Assembly: GCA_963422275.1 (NCBI GenBank)
Contig: OY729418.1
Location: 3,348,001-3,412,000, forward strand
Origin: G963422275 sp963422275
Lineage (GTDB): Bacteria; Pseudomonadota; Alphaproteobacteria; Rhodobacterales; Rhodobacteraceae
DNA length: 64,000 bases
Direction: 5' to 3'
The position numbers and the translations under genes were made by a program. The notes under the pieces are model-generated. The model saw nothing but the letters and a program-made list of their open reading frames with translations. It searched no databases and was not told the origin of the DNA. Positions 45,250 through 55,430 of the stretch are shown piece after piece. Within the stretch, counting starts at the first letter, position 1. Every line of letters begins with the position of its first letter.

Positions 45250-46060
45250 CTCTTACGAGACCGTTGCGGAATGCGAACCTCCAGCCCTGGACAATATTAC
45301 ACCGAAAGGACTGCAAGCACTTGTTCCGATGTTCCGTTGGGGGAGAGACCGATGGATTTTTTTTCATGACAGTGGTCGCCGAGCGCGTGAAGCTCGACAG
45401 AACCCTGCGAAAGGTCGGCGCCCTGATGAACTGACAGTACCTGGCGGTGGTTTTCGCCCCAGTGCGCGCACCCCGGACGCGCCTTTGCGATGTCGACCTG
45501 ATATCCGGGTCTCCTGCCAGGCAGCGGTGCTCGCTGTCGGATCGGGAGCTTGCAGCGGGCGCTGAAGGTGCGGCAAGACTTCCTGCCGTCTGTCAGCCAT
45601 TCGGCACTTGAGCGTTGCCCCGACCGCATGACGATCCGCCGGCTGCCTGGGCGGCATGTCCGCGGCGCCAGATCGAGATTGTGACCGAGGATCGCGTCGA
45701 GGGAGATGTGCCTGCGGTTTCGGTGTCCGAGCGTCTCTCGGCGGATCTGGACGCCGCTGGCTGAACAAGGGCGCTCGCTACCGCTTCGGCAAGGGGCTCG
45801 TGCGCACTGACGGGGAGAGCTTTGTTGAGCGGGTTCTCTGGCGCGTCCTGTCAGCGCAGACAACCGGGACTGCCTTGCCTCTGCCTGAGGCTGGAGTCTG
45901 TTCTACCTTTCTACCTTGCCCGATGCGGCGCCTCGGGGCCTGAAATTGCGCCTTTGGGCGCCAAAACCGTTGCAGTCATCGATTGGCAGCCGGCAGACGC
46001 GAAACCAGTTCCAGACGTCGCAATGCAGAACGAAATACCCGCTTTCGCAATGGTCTTCGT
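45250..46060 (+). pseudogene. IS remnant (family A, copy 4; longest copy)
   Basis: The left end GAGACCGTTGCGGAATGCG and the right end GCTTTCGCAATGGTCTTCGT correspond to the family A ends. The 5' part repeats the leader and start region of copy 1 (GGGGAGAGACCGATGGATTT, ALRKVGAL equivalent RKVGAL). Frameshifts and stops follow; SVSERLSADLDAA and other fragments are in different frames. It ends directly at the stop of the choline sulfatase gene. Confidence 0.6.
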
Positions 46061-46064
46061 ACAA

Positions 46065-47582
46065 TCATTCGCCCTTCGGAAAGCGTTGCTTCTCCTCAAA
46101 GTCGCTCAAGTTTAGATGGTTTCGCATGTAACGTTCGGATGCTTTTTGAAGAGGTTGAAAATCCCAGGGAAAATACGTGCCCCCCTTGAGTGCATTGTGC
46201 ACAACCAGTCGTTGTGCCTGCGATGTTCTGACTGCGGCATCGTATGCTTGCAAGTCCCACAGTGTGCGTATCATGTTCGAGAATTCATTGACTAATGCCG
46301 AGCAGTTGCTAGCTGAGGCCAAGTTTCGGGTTTCGTGTGGGTCATTCTCTAGATCGAACAGTAGCGGCGGATCGAGTTCGCAATGAACAAACTTGTACTT
46401 TTCCGTACGCAACCCGACGAGCGGAGCGCAGGACGCCTCCGCGGCATATTCGATCCTGACCGGGGTTGTACGCTCCCTTCCTTCGAGAACGGGAATCAGC
46501 GATTCTCCGTCGATCCAAGGTCGGACCGCGGCGAGGTCTAAATTGGCAATCTCGCTGATGGTAAGTGCAATATCCATGGCGCTAACCGGCGTTTCCACCC
46601 TACCAGGTTGGATTCCGTCCCCGTGAATTATCATTGGCACGCAGGAAGAACCCTCGAAAAAGTGCATTTTGAACCACAAGCCGCGCTCTCCGAGCATGTC
46701 ACCGTGGTCGGACAGGAAGATGATCACGGTATTGGATTGCTGTCGACTTGCCTCTAATACGTGCAGGATTTCGCCGATCTTCTCGTCCAAATAGGAGATA
46801 TTGGCAAAGTAGGCGCGGCGCGCCCGACTGATTTCTTCCTCAGACACCTTGTACGTTCGCCAGTCATTTGCATCCAATATCCTCTTGGAGTGTTGATCGT
46901 GCCTTTCGTAGGGATAGGCCGGAATATCCGGCTGCAAGTGCTTGCAGTCTGCGTAGAGGTCCCAGTGCTTTCGGCGAGCGACATACGGATCGTGCGGGTG
47001 GGAGAAGCTGATGGTTAGCATCCAAGGGCGGCGGTCTGCATTTCGTGCTAGGTCATAGATTTTCTGCATTGCGAAAAATGCCACTTCGTCATCGTACTCC
47101 AACTGATGTGTGACCTCGGCGACACCGGCAGACTTCACGCTTCCCATGTTGTGGTACCACCAGTCTATGCGCTCCTCCGGCTTTCTGTAGTCTGGTGTCC
47201 AGCCGAAGTCGGCTGGGTAGATGTCTGTTGTCAACCGTTCCTCATATCCATGCAATTGATCTGGCCCGACAAAATGCATCTTGCCTGAAAGGCAAGTTTG
47301 GTATCCGGCACTGCGAAGGTGGTGCGCAAACGTCGGGATGGCGCTGGGAAACTCGGCCGCGTTGTCAAAGACGCCTGTCCGGGAAGGCAGCTGCCCCGAC
47401 ATGAAACTGGCCCGCGCAGGAGCGCAAAGCGGAGATGCGGTGTATGCATTGGAGAATCTAGCCGATTGTTCAGCGAGGTGATCGAGATTCGGGGTGTGCA
47501 ACCAAGTCGCTGGCCCATCTGGGAACAGAGTTCCGGGCAGTTGGTCAGCAATGAAGATCAGAAAGTTCGGGGAGCGAATCAT
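46065..47582 (-). CDS. betC: Choline sulfatase
   Basis: 505 residues from the ATG at 47582 (MIRSPNFLIFIADQLPGTLF). Sulfatase signature CAPARASFMSGQLPSRTGVF with the formylglycine Cys at residue 53 (Cys-type, needing an FGE enzyme), metal Asp in the N-terminal IADQ and in IIFLSDHGDMLGERGLW, and a C-terminal YFPWDFQPLQKASERYMRNH specific to choline sulfatases. Hydrolyses choline-O-sulfate to choline and sulfate for glycine-betaine synthesis. No betAB or betI is next to it. The frame also runs about 65 codons upstream, without similarity. Confidence 0.92.
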   Translation of the reverse strand: MIRSPNFLIFIADQLPGTLFPDGPATWLHTPNLDHLAEQSARFSNAYTASPLCAPARASFMSGQLPSRTGVFDNAAEFPSAIPTFAHHLRSAGYQTCLSGKMHFVGPDQLHGYEERLTTDIYPADFGWTPDYRKPEERIDWWYHNMGSVKSAGVAEVTHQLEYDDEVAFFAMQKIYDLARNADRRPWMLTISFSHPHDPYVARRKHWDLYADCKHLQPDIPAYPYERHDQHSKRILDANDWRTYKVSEEEISRARRAYFANISYLDEKIGEILHVLEASRQQSNTVIIFLSDHGDMLGERGLWFKMHFFEGSSCVPMIIHGDGIQPGRVETPVSAMDIALTISEIANLDLAAVRPWIDGESLIPVLEGRERTTPVRIEYAAEASCAPLVGLRTEKYKFVHCELDPPLLFDLENDPHETRNLASASNCSALVNEFSNMIRTLWDLQAYDAAVRTSQAQRLVVHNALKGGTYFPWDFQPLQKASERYMRNHLNLSDFEEKQRFPKGE

Positions 47583-47769
47583 GAGTGAAGCCTTGCTTCG
47601 CCAATGATGACCCGATAGTTCAATTAGCACCGAGTGAAAAGAATTTCTTCGGTGGATTGTTAGACAGGAGTACTGAAGGCCGGGCAGCTTAAGTTCGGAT
47701 TTCTTTGAGGCCGACAGGCCGCTGGCAAAGCCCATTGTGTCGACCGGAATCAAGCTTCTCGGCAAAGGC

Positions 47770-48227
47770 GGGATCACCGAAAAGCTTGAACTGCCGCCCG
47801 CGATGCGGCACCAGGCCGTTCACCCGTTAAATTCTCCACACGGTCGAGATAGCCACTAGGCCCACCGTCCTAGCCATCGCGTGCACCATCCACCAGGTCG
47901 TCGTCTCGTGCGATGGCGACGCTGGTCAGCCGTGCGATTCCGTCGATCATCCCGGACGCCAACGGCTTTTTGCCTGTAGCGTTCCAGCGCCAGATACAGT
48001 TCTTCGCCTTGCCGGTCGCCTTGGGAATCGCCATGGTGCCCAGACCCTGGTCGGTGAGCTGGATAATGCGCGACCGCCACGCATGCTGCTGCGGCGGGTT
48101 CCTGTCGGGGATGGTCCGCTGCAAGCGTCGCAGGTCGTCGGGTGACACCGTGAATGACGCGCTTGGTCGTGTGTTTTCTCCCCCGCATCGTTGCCAGAAA
48201 AGATGCATCTGTCGGGTCATAAGATGA
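47770..48227 (-). pseudogene. Remnant of an IS630-family transposase
   Basis: Minus-strand fragments: LRRLQRTIPDRNPPQQHAWR, SRIIQLTDQGLGTMAIPKAT and GKAKNCIWRWNAT correspond to the N-terminal HTH region of IS630-type transposases. Then, in another frame near 47770-47830, PHRGRQFKLFGDPAFAEKL matches the region before the catalytic core. The core itself is missing. Boundaries approximate. Confidence 0.65.
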
Positions 48228-48552
48228 AAACAATCTTCTAGACTGACAAAAAGCGGGCACCGTGCAGCTGCCAAAAGGCGTTGCAGTTATCCATCTGCAA
48301 CTGTCAGCCCATAAACAGCTCCGAAAACTGCAAAGCTGGATTTAAACCAACTTTTGCAACGATCTTTAAAATGAATTTTATTGGACTGGGTCGCAGCAAA
48401 TACCATACATGCTTTTTGAATTGTTCACGATGTCACTGAAAATGTGGGCAGGTTATGGATTAGATGTATGGCACGGCCTCGTGCTTGTCGGCCCCATTAT
48501 CCCTTCCAACCAGGTGGGTCAGGGTCGAAGACGGGCAATAACCATAATAAAA

Positions 48553-48911
48553 GGCTCTGTTCGCATTTCGCAGGCGTATGTGCTGCACTGGGTTCCGACT
48601 TGCATTGACCACGGGGAGCGGAAGAATGGATCGGACACGGTTTCGGGACTGGTTTTCGAGCATCGATGAATTGACGGCGGAGCAGTGCCGCAAGGGCGAG
48701 CGGGTGCGCGGGGCTGTGCACAATCCAGACGGTCAACAGCCGTCACAGCCAGATCAAGGGCTTCCCGCGACGCTTCCGCGGCATCGCCACCAAGTGTCTC
48801 GACAGCTGTCCGAGGTGGTTCCATCTCGTCGTCCTCGGCAGGCATCCATCGCCAAGAGCCTGCCTCGCAACCGCTAGCGCCAGGACATGCCTGCGAATCG
48901 CGAATTGAGCC
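48553..48911 (+). mobile_element. Mini IS1595-like element, 359 bp, with perfect target duplication
   Basis: Ends GGCTCTGTTCGCATTTCGCA and (from the right) GGCTCAATTCGCGATTCGCA are imperfect inverted repeats matching the element at 4195-4662. An exact 8-bp duplication TAATAAAA flanks it (48545-48552, 48912-48919). Inside, a transposase start (TRFRDWFSSIDELTAEQ) is joined out of frame to the last third of the gene. It is therefore a non-autonomous derivative that moved recently enough to keep its flanks intact. Confidence 0.85.
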
Positions 48912-48932
48912 TAATAAAAAGGACGGATCGAG

Positions 48933-49667
48933 ATGAAGCAACATCAAAATTCTCTTGGCCAACCTATAGGCAACCCGGTCGCGAAATGGAAACCGGTGAC
49001 GCCGCCACCCCGCTTGTTCATGGAGGGCGGTTATTGCCGGATCGAGGCTATCGATCCTGACCGGCATGGGCCTGAACTTTTTGAAGCCTTCGTTGCAGAC
49101 CAAGGTCAGGAAATCTGGACCTATCTTCCTTACGGACCGTTTTCGGATGAAGAGGGCTTGATTGAATGGATGAATGAAGTCTGCCTCGGCGAAGATCCGA
49201 TGTTTCACGCGATTGTTGACAGTACGAGCCAGAAGGCGACCGGAGTTGCAAGTTATCTTAGAATCAAGCCCAAGATCGGGACAATAGAAGTCGGACACAT
49301 TAACTTCTCGCCGAAGCTGCAACGTACGCCGGCTGCCACGGAGGCGATGTATCTAATGATGCGCCGGGTGTTCAGTGAACTGGGATATCGAAGATATGAA
49401 TGGAAGTGCGATGCCCTCAATTCTCGATCATGCGCTGCGGCGGAGCGCTTGGGATTCCAGCGCGAGGGGGTTTTCCGTCAGGCAACCATGTACAAGGGAC
49501 GCAACCGGGACACGGCTTGGTACTCAGTCATTGACAAGGAATGGCCAACGCTCGCTAGAGCGTTCGAAGCTTGGCTTCACCCGGAGAATTTTGATGTGAA
49601 CGTTAGACAAAAGCGTACATTGCGCGACATTCGAACTTTCTTTGGGACATTGGAGCAATCGCGGTGA
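48933..49667 (+). CDS. GNAT-family N-acetyltransferase
   Basis: 244 residues. RimJ/RimL-like GNAT: YCRIEAIDPDRHGPELFEAF, EIWTYLPYGPFSDEEGLIEW, the central strand TGVASYLRIKPKIGTIEVGH, acetyl-CoA region RTPAATEAMYLMMRRVFSEL and C-terminal NSRSCAAAERLGFQREGVFR. GGATCGAG lies just before the ATG, 21 bp after the mini IS1595 element, so upstream control may now lie in the element. The substrate is unknown. Confidence 0.88.
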   Translation: MKQHQNSLGQPIGNPVAKWKPVTPPPRLFMEGGYCRIEAIDPDRHGPELFEAFVADQGQEIWTYLPYGPFSDEEGLIEWMNEVCLGEDPMFHAIVDSTSQKATGVASYLRIKPKIGTIEVGHINFSPKLQRTPAATEAMYLMMRRVFSELGYRRYEWKCDALNSRSCAAAERLGFQREGVFRQATMYKGRNRDTAWYSVIDKEWPTLARAFEAWLHPENFDVNVRQKRTLRDIRTFFGTLEQSR

Positions 49668-49704
49668 CAGACATGAAATCGGCAACAGGCCGAGGGTATC
49701 TCGT

Positions 49705-50154
49705 TCAATCCATCGCAATAAACCGTGCCATATTTGCCTGCCGCAGATCTTTCTCACTGTACCCAAGATCGTATGCTGGTGACAGAATCATTTCGGCCGA
49801 CTTGATGTGGATAGACACGAATGCCGAAATCCGCGGTAGGTATTCCGGCCAGCGACCTTGAAAAGCAACTAGGAGTGGCTCAGGCGCTTTCGCCTTCGGA
49901 GCGATCACCGCTTTTCCCGACACCCGGACCGCCTTGCGGTTGAGAACATCAATGAAGCAGATTTCGACTTCAGGATTGCAGCGAAGATTTTTCAGGGTTC
50001 CAGGAGAGCGGATATTCCCGAAAGCGAGTGTGCTGCTATCAAGAATCACGAAAGTTCCCTTCGGCGACACAGCCGGGCTTCCATCGGAATTTACCGTGGC
50101 AACCAAGCCTGCGGAATAGTCGTGAATGAGACTCTGCATTTGGTTGGTCAGCAT
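49705..50154 (-). CDS. Pyridoxamine 5'-phosphate oxidase-fold protein
   Basis: 149 residues from the ATG at 50154 (MLTNQMQSLIHDYSAGLVAT). FMN-binding split-barrel pattern: VATVNSDGSPAVSPKGTFVI, LAFGNIRSPGTLKNLRCNPE, VEICFIDVLNRKAVRVSGKA. Such PPOX proteins bind FMN or F420; the substrate is unknown. Divergent from the short region before ygfZ and convergent with the GNAT gene. Confidence 0.85.
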   Translation of the reverse strand: MLTNQMQSLIHDYSAGLVATVNSDGSPAVSPKGTFVILDSSTLAFGNIRSPGTLKNLRCNPEVEICFIDVLNRKAVRVSGKAVIAPKAKAPEPLLVAFQGRWPEYLPRISAFVSIHIKSAEMILSPAYDLGYSEKDLRQANMARFIAMD

Positions 50155-50249
50155 GGAATCACCTTTCGAGCAAGGGTTCGCCCCAAGAAAATTCAATGGG
50201 AACTGTGGCTAGGATTCACCGAAGTGAGTGACCGGCCATGGCCCATTGT

Positions 50250-51014
50250 TCAATTTCCAATCAATTCTATTGATGCTGAAGCGGATTTCATTGGGTCTGC
50301 GCTCAACCTGTCGAAGCGAAGGTATGCAATTGCGAATCCATTCGATTGTGAATGCAAAACACCTACTGAGCGTTCGTTTTGGGTGATTTTCTGTCCGACC
50401 GGGGCCGCGCCGTCAATTCGAACCGTAGCAAGCCATTTTCGAATTCGGGTCTTGTGTCTCATTCGGGCCGTGACTTCTTGCCCGACAAAGCAGCCCTTAT
50501 GAAAATCGACGCCGCTGAGCCGCTCGAAGCCCGCCTCTAAAATGTAAGTTTGTTTCGGGATCAACTCGATCATGGTCTCTGGAATACAATGCCTTACGCG
50601 GATGAAATCCCAGTTTGGAGAAGGCCTAGGCTTTCTGTGGATATTTTCGTAGCAACGCCACCCCAGCGCGGGATGTCTAGGGTCATCGAAGGCACTGGGA
50701 GGCTTCTCATCTATCCCTCTCTCGACCCAAACCGGCACCTCATTGATTTCAACTTTTGTGCGCAGCCTGTACATTGCCAATCGGCGCGAGAGATCATTGA
50801 CGCACCGGGCATTCACATCAAGCAAGATTCCATCTTCATGCTCCAGCAGAAAGAAGTCGGTTAGGAACTTGCCCTGAGGAGTCAAAAGCGCAGAATACAT
50901 CAGGCCATCTGCAAGAAGCTCTACGTTATTGGTCACAAGACCTTGCAGGAAAGCTACACGATCGTCCCCGGATACAAGAATTCCGGCTCTCTGCTCATCA
51001 GGTCTTTCATGCAT
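50250..51014 (-). CDS. ygfZ: YgfZ/GcvT-like folate-binding protein
   Basis: 254 residues from the ATG at 51014 (MHERPDEQRAGILVSGDDRV); the frame continues 35 codons upstream without similarity. YgfZ signature DFHKGCFVGQEVTARMRHKT with the conserved Cys, plus FLQGLVTNNVELLADGLMYS and ALLTPQGKFLTDFFLLEHED. Assists Fe-S cluster assembly in selected enzymes with tetrahydrofolate. Confidence 0.92.
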   Translation of the reverse strand: MHERPDEQRAGILVSGDDRVAFLQGLVTNNVELLADGLMYSALLTPQGKFLTDFFLLEHEDGILLDVNARCVNDLSRRLAMYRLRTKVEINEVPVWVERGIDEKPPSAFDDPRHPALGWRCYENIHRKPRPSPNWDFIRVRHCIPETMIELIPKQTYILEAGFERLSGVDFHKGCFVGQEVTARMRHKTRIRKWLATVRIDGAAPVGQKITQNERSVGVLHSQSNGFAIAYLRFDRLSADPMKSASASIELIGN

Positions 51015-51553
51015 GTAATTCTTCCAAACCGGAAAGCCGGGCGGCCTCTTTGTGAACTCCACGGCAAACAAAGCGTTGTCGCCCCGCGCAAAACGGAATT
51101 CTGGGTACGTGACCTTCAATCACGCTTGATTCGTCCCAATCGGGGCCAGGTCCCAACTCTAGCATTAGATTCAAGCATAAACCATCGGGCCTGATTCAAG
51201 TTGATGGTGTTGGGCTGAAGAAATGCTCAGTCTGTGCCCATTACTTCGATTGGCAACCTTGATTCTGCTACGGACTACTGCGTTTTTGGCATTGCAATGA
51301 AATGTCTGATCTTGGCCTTGCGATGTAAGAACTCAACTGAGGATATACAATGCCACGACTGCAGGCACTTCGGTTGCAATGGGTTGGGACTTCGTGCATC
51401 GATGATGGATTCAATCACAATCCCACAAGAACGCCCAATTAGTAGACAATCAAGTAAATTGCTTATGCACATGGCTCCGGCGACACAAGGCATTGTGTCC
51501 GAGATGTCGGATGATGGAATGTTCGCATGACATTCTTGACGTGGAACCGTCCC

Positions 51554-52268
51554 ATGACCGAAATCCCCGCCAGCCTCATCGCCTTCCAGCGCCTGTTCCC
51601 CGACGACGACGCCTGCGCCCGGCGGCTCGTCGCCGTCCGATGGCCGAACGGCTTCCGGTGTCCCGCCTGCGGCCACGACCGCGGGTGGCAGCCGAAGACC
51701 AGACCGCACAGCTTCAAGTGCGCCTGCTGCCATCGTCAAACCTCGGCCACCGCCGGCACCGAACCAAGCTGTCGCTCGCGATCTGGTTCTGGGCCGCCCA
51801 TCTGATGGCCACCCATTGCAACGGCATCTCCGCCCTGCAGTTGCGAAGCGGCTCGGGATCGAATCCTGCCGCAGCGCCTGGATGCTCGCCGCCAAGCTTC
51901 GCCGCGCCATGGCTACCCCGAGCGCAGCCCGCTGTCCGGTCTGGTCGAGATCGACGAGGCCAGCCTGCCGCAGCGCGGCGCCTCGGGACCGCCACCGGCC
52001 CCATGTCGTCGGCGACAGGAGGCCCGCCCATGAAATTCTCGCCTGGATCCACACCGCGTTCTGCAACCTCAAGGGCTGGGCGCGGAGCGTCTATCACGGG
52101 CTGCGCACCAAGCGCCTCCAGACCTGTCTCGGCGAGTTCGTCTTTCGCTTCAATCGGCGCCGAAATCGCCACGCTGCCTTCCTGTCCCTGTTCCTGCAGG
52201 CTTCGCGCGATATCCTCAATCTCGATCTGGTGAAAATCCCCAAGAATGTACGGAAAGTAGGTGGATGA
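51554..52268 (+). pseudogene. Decayed IS1595-family transposase (zinc-ribbon type)
   Basis: The N-terminus MTEIPASLIAFQRLFPDDDA followed by RWPNGFRCPACGHDRGW and KCACCHRQTSATAGT (zinc ribbon) is typical. The next part LSLAIWFWAAHLMATHCNGI is in another frame, then AVAKRLGIESCRSAWMLAAK in a third. The C-terminus AWIHTAFCNLKGWARSVYHG, GEFVFRFNRRRNRHAAF ends the gene. At least two frameshifts; the DDE residues of the middle are lost or out of frame. Flanking 51120-51553 holds no recognisable gene. Confidence 0.8.
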
Positions 52269-52350
52269 GATCAGAATTTTGCCCGATCCTTGTGCGTTGC
52301 ACACCTGCCCGATATAGGAGTGCGTTTATGAAACACATGTGGGGTTTCCA

Positions 52351-53091
52351 ATGGCAGGCCATTCCAAATGGGCGAATATTCAGCATCGAAAGGGCAGGCA
52401 GGACGCCGCCCGCTCCAAGCTCTTCTCCAAACTCGCGCGGGAAATCACCGTAGCCGCAAAGATCGGGGACCCCGACCCTGAAAACAATCCGCGGTTGCGT
52501 CTAGCCGTGAGGGAAGCAAAATCTAATTCTGTCCCGAAAGAAGTGATTGAGCGGGCAATTTCCAAGGCGGCCGGAGCAGACGCCGAAGAGTTGCAGGAAA
52601 TCCGTTACGAAGGTTATGCGCCTGGCGGCGTGGCTGTAATCGTCGAGGCAATGACCGACAACAGGAATCGGACGGCATCCCGGATAAGGGCGATCTTCGG
52701 CAGGGCGGGAGGCAGCCTTGCCGAGACTGGCGCAGTTAGCTTCATGTTCGAGCGGAAGGGCGAGATTGTGTTCCCTTCGAGCTCAGGAGACGCGGATACC
52801 ATGCTTGAGGCAGCCATCGATGCTGGTGCTGAAGACATGGAATCGTCGGCGGACGGCCACATTGTTTACACTGGGGACAGCGAACTTTCAGAAGTTTCAA
52901 ATGCCATGGAGGCTGTGGTCGGCGAGGCGGAGAAGACAAGGATCATCTGGAAACCGACCACGACGACCGAACTTGATCTTGATGGAGCGCAGAAGATCAT
53001 CAACTTGATCGAGGCCCTTGAGGAGGAAGATGATGTACAGGCCGTTACGGCCAACTTCGAGATACCCGAAGAAATTATCGCTTCGCTCTGA
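52351..53091 (+). CDS. YebC/PmpR-family protein
   Basis: 246 residues from the ATG at 52351: MAGHSKWANIQHRKGRQDAA and then RSKLFSKLAREITVAAKIGD, EGYAPGGVAVIVEAMTDNRN, and an acidic C-terminus. A conserved family long annotated as transcriptional regulators and recently linked to ribosome stalling relief, which fits a genome that also has efp. Usually found beside ruvC in this group, but here it stands alone behind an IS remnant. Confidence 0.95.
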   Translation: MAGHSKWANIQHRKGRQDAARSKLFSKLAREITVAAKIGDPDPENNPRLRLAVREAKSNSVPKEVIERAISKAAGADAEELQEIRYEGYAPGGVAVIVEAMTDNRNRTASRIRAIFGRAGGSLAETGAVSFMFERKGEIVFPSSSGDADTMLEAAIDAGAEDMESSADGHIVYTGDSELSEVSNAMEAVVGEAEKTRIIWKPTTTTELDLDGAQKIINLIEALEEEDDVQAVTANFEIPEEIIASL

Positions 53092-53252
53092 CTTCAACTT
53101 CCGAACAATTGGCATTCCCCCGATAATGGGCTGCTTTCAAGGCGGAATCGCCTGTATGACGTCAATAGTATGCTCTTGTGGCAATGCTGGAAAATGGTTT
53201 CACTTAGCGTTGCTCTCTGGTGAGGGGTGCTGACTGAATCCGCAATGGCTGC

Positions 53253-54131
53253 GTGACTAAAGCACGCTTGAACTCGGACTACCAGCGCACGCTCTTGGGT
53301 GTGTTCTGGATGATGGTTTCCGGTCTGAATTTCGTGGCCGTGAACGCGATTATCAAACACATCGGCGATAGCATTCCCCCAGTGGAGGGAGCATTCCTGC
53401 GGTACCTGTTCGGCCTTGTTTTCGTCATTGTGGCACTTCGCCCCTTGTTCAGGTCAAGGCTTCGCACGACCGTTTTGTTCTGGTGCGGTATCAGGGGTGC
53501 CGTTCACAGCGTCGCCGTTGTGTGCTGGTTCTTCGCCATGACCCAGATACCGATGGCCGAGGTGACGGCCATGAACTACTTGGTGCCGGTGTACATAATG
53601 GCTGCTGCAGCCCTGCTCTTCGGTGAAACCTTGACAAGGAACCGGGTTGGTGCAGTCGTGGCGGCGTTAGTCGGAGTGTTTTTGATTCTGCGCCCCGGAT
53701 TCAGAGAGATTTCGCCCGGCCATCTGGCGATGCTTGCAGCAGCGCTCTCTTTGACAATTTCGTACCTGGTGGCGAAGAAGTTGTCAGGCGAATTGAATGC
53801 CTCGATAATCGTCGCAGCGTTGACGCTGTCAGTTACCGTCGGTCTTGCGCCATTTGCCGCACTGGTATGGATCACGCCGACTCTTGCCGAAATCTTTTGG
53901 TTGTTTCTCGTGGCGGGCTTCGCGACGGCTGCACACTACACAATGACCCTCGCATTCGCCCAGGCACCGATGTCGACAACGCAGCCGGTGACCTTTCTGC
54001 ACCTTGTTTGGGCGACGATGACCGGCTGGCTGCTGTTTGGAGAAGCGATTGACGCTTGGGTTGTTCTTGGCGGTGCAATAATCGTCGGGGCGGTGTCGCT
54101 GGTTTCATGGAGGGAGGCTAGACGGCATTGA
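53253..54131 (+). CDS. DMT-superfamily (EamA) transporter
   Basis: 292 residues with a GTG start (MTKARLNSDYQRTLLGVFWM). Two EamA repeats with many hydrophobic segments: SGLNFVAVNAIIKHIGDSIP, FLRYLFGLVFVIVALRPLF, VTAMNYLVPVYIMAAAALLF and, in the second half, AMLAAALSLTISYLVAKKLS and FLHLVWATMTGWLLFGEAID. Probably a small-molecule exporter; the substrate is unknown. Confidence 0.9.
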   Translation: MTKARLNSDYQRTLLGVFWMMVSGLNFVAVNAIIKHIGDSIPPVEGAFLRYLFGLVFVIVALRPLFRSRLRTTVLFWCGIRGAVHSVAVVCWFFAMTQIPMAEVTAMNYLVPVYIMAAAALLFGETLTRNRVGAVVAALVGVFLILRPGFREISPGHLAMLAAALSLTISYLVAKKLSGELNASIIVAALTLSVTVGLAPFAALVWITPTLAEIFWLFLVAGFATAAHYTMTLAFAQAPMSTTQPVTFLHLVWATMTGWLLFGEAIDAWVVLGGAIIVGAVSLVSWREARRH

Positions 54132-54197
54132 AGATCGCTCGAAGATCGCTCGTGGAAATTTGAGCCGGTCTCGCTGAGATTCCCGATTTTTGGAAGT

Positions 54198-55430
54198 TCA
54201 GCTAGCCGAAGTCGATTTGCGATCGACCAGCCTCGCGACCCAGATTACATAGAGCGCTGCAATCAAGCCCAAAATCTCGCTAGCGAGCATGATTCCAATT
54301 AACGGGTATGCCCGTGTGGCCTCGCTAAGCAAAGATCCAGAAAGGGCGGAAAGGCAGGACCCGCCCCCTATCATCATGGCTCCCCCAATCCCGGATGCAG
54401 AACCCGCTAGATGCGGGCGAACTGACAGCATTCCGGCGGTGGCGCTGGGAAGAGCGATGCCATTCCCGATTCCTACAAAGATCATGAGACCGAAAAACGA
54501 ACCCGGGTTATCGTAGCCAAACAAGGTCAAGGCAAGGGTGACACCCGGCCCCAAGATTGTTACGGCCGTTCCAAGCAGTACCATCCTGTTGATGCCAAAT
54601 CTTGTCGCGAAGCGGCCGGAAATGAAGTTTCCGATGAGGTAACCAAGGGCGGCAATCCCGAAATATGTTCCAAGAACCGACGGGGAAAGGCCGTAGACGC
54701 TCGATCCCACGAATGGAGCACCGCCAAGATAGGCGAAGAACGCTCCCGATGCGAACGTTGCAACGATGCAATAGCCCCAGAACCGCCTGGACCGGAACAA
54801 TTCGGGGTACTCCCGCATCTGCTGGCGGAAGCTGGTCGGACGGGAATTTGCGGTTTCACCGAGGTCGAAATGACAAATGATGTAAAGAACAAGACCTAGA
54901 AGAATCAAGAGTGCGAAGTTCGCCTTCCATCCAAAATTCTCATCGAGAAACCCTCCGATCACGGGTCCAAGCATCGGAGCTAGGGCCATGCCCATGGTAA
55001 CATACCCGATCATGGATGCCGCCTGTTCTTGGGGGACCATGTCGCGGACGACCGCACGGGAAAGTACCATGCCAGTGACTATGATCGCTTGAGCCATTCG
55101 GAATGCAAGAAAAATTTCGACATTCGGTGCCAACAGGCACCCGGCAGTCGCCATAATGAAGAGGGCGACAGCCAACAGGACCACGGGTCTCCGCCCAACC
55201 CGATCCGAAATTGGACCGACTCCGACTTGAAGCACCGCGTTGACGAAGAGATAAAGCGCAACTGAGAGTTGCATCAGCCTGTAGTCGGTTTCGAAATCCC
55301 GCGTCATATTGGGAAGCGAAGGAAGAAAAAGAGTCATGGACAGGGCCGAAACGCCTGCCAAGAGTATCAAAGTTGAAATGTGCGGTGGGGTGGTCCGGTC
55401 AAAAAAACAAGCCTTGGGAATCTCACTCAT
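54198..55430 (-). CDS. Bcr/CflA-type MFS multidrug efflux transporter
   Basis: 410 residues with about twelve hydrophobic segments. MFS motif A GPISDRVGRRPVVLLAVAL between TM2 and TM3, SMTLFLPSLPNMTRDFETDY at TM1 and SRAVVRDMVPQEQAASMIGY, GMALAPMLGPVIGGFLDENF (Bcr/CflA DHA1 pattern). Proton-driven export of drugs or metabolites. Divergently transcribed from pccB. Confidence 0.93.
   Translation of the reverse strand: MSEIPKACFFDRTTPPHISTLILLAGVSALSMTLFLPSLPNMTRDFETDYRLMQLSVALYLFVNAVLQVGVGPISDRVGRRPVVLLAVALFIMATAGCLLAPNVEIFLAFRMAQAIIVTGMVLSRAVVRDMVPQEQAASMIGYVTMGMALAPMLGPVIGGFLDENFGWKANFALLILLGLVLYIICHFDLGETANSRPTSFRQQMREYPELFRSRRFWGYCIVATFASGAFFAYLGGAPFVGSSVYGLSPSVLGTYFGIAALGYLIGNFISGRFATRFGINRMVLLGTAVTILGPGVTLALTLFGYDNPGSFFGLMIFVGIGNGIALPSATAGMLSVRPHLAGSASGIGGAMMIGGGSCLSALSGSLLSEATRAYPLIGIMLASEILGLIAALYVIWVARLVDRKSTSAS

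Noticed and set aside
51120..51553. Genes in the spacer before the IS1595 remnant
   Set aside because: Frames on both strands are short or cross into the decayed transposase; nothing recognisable.
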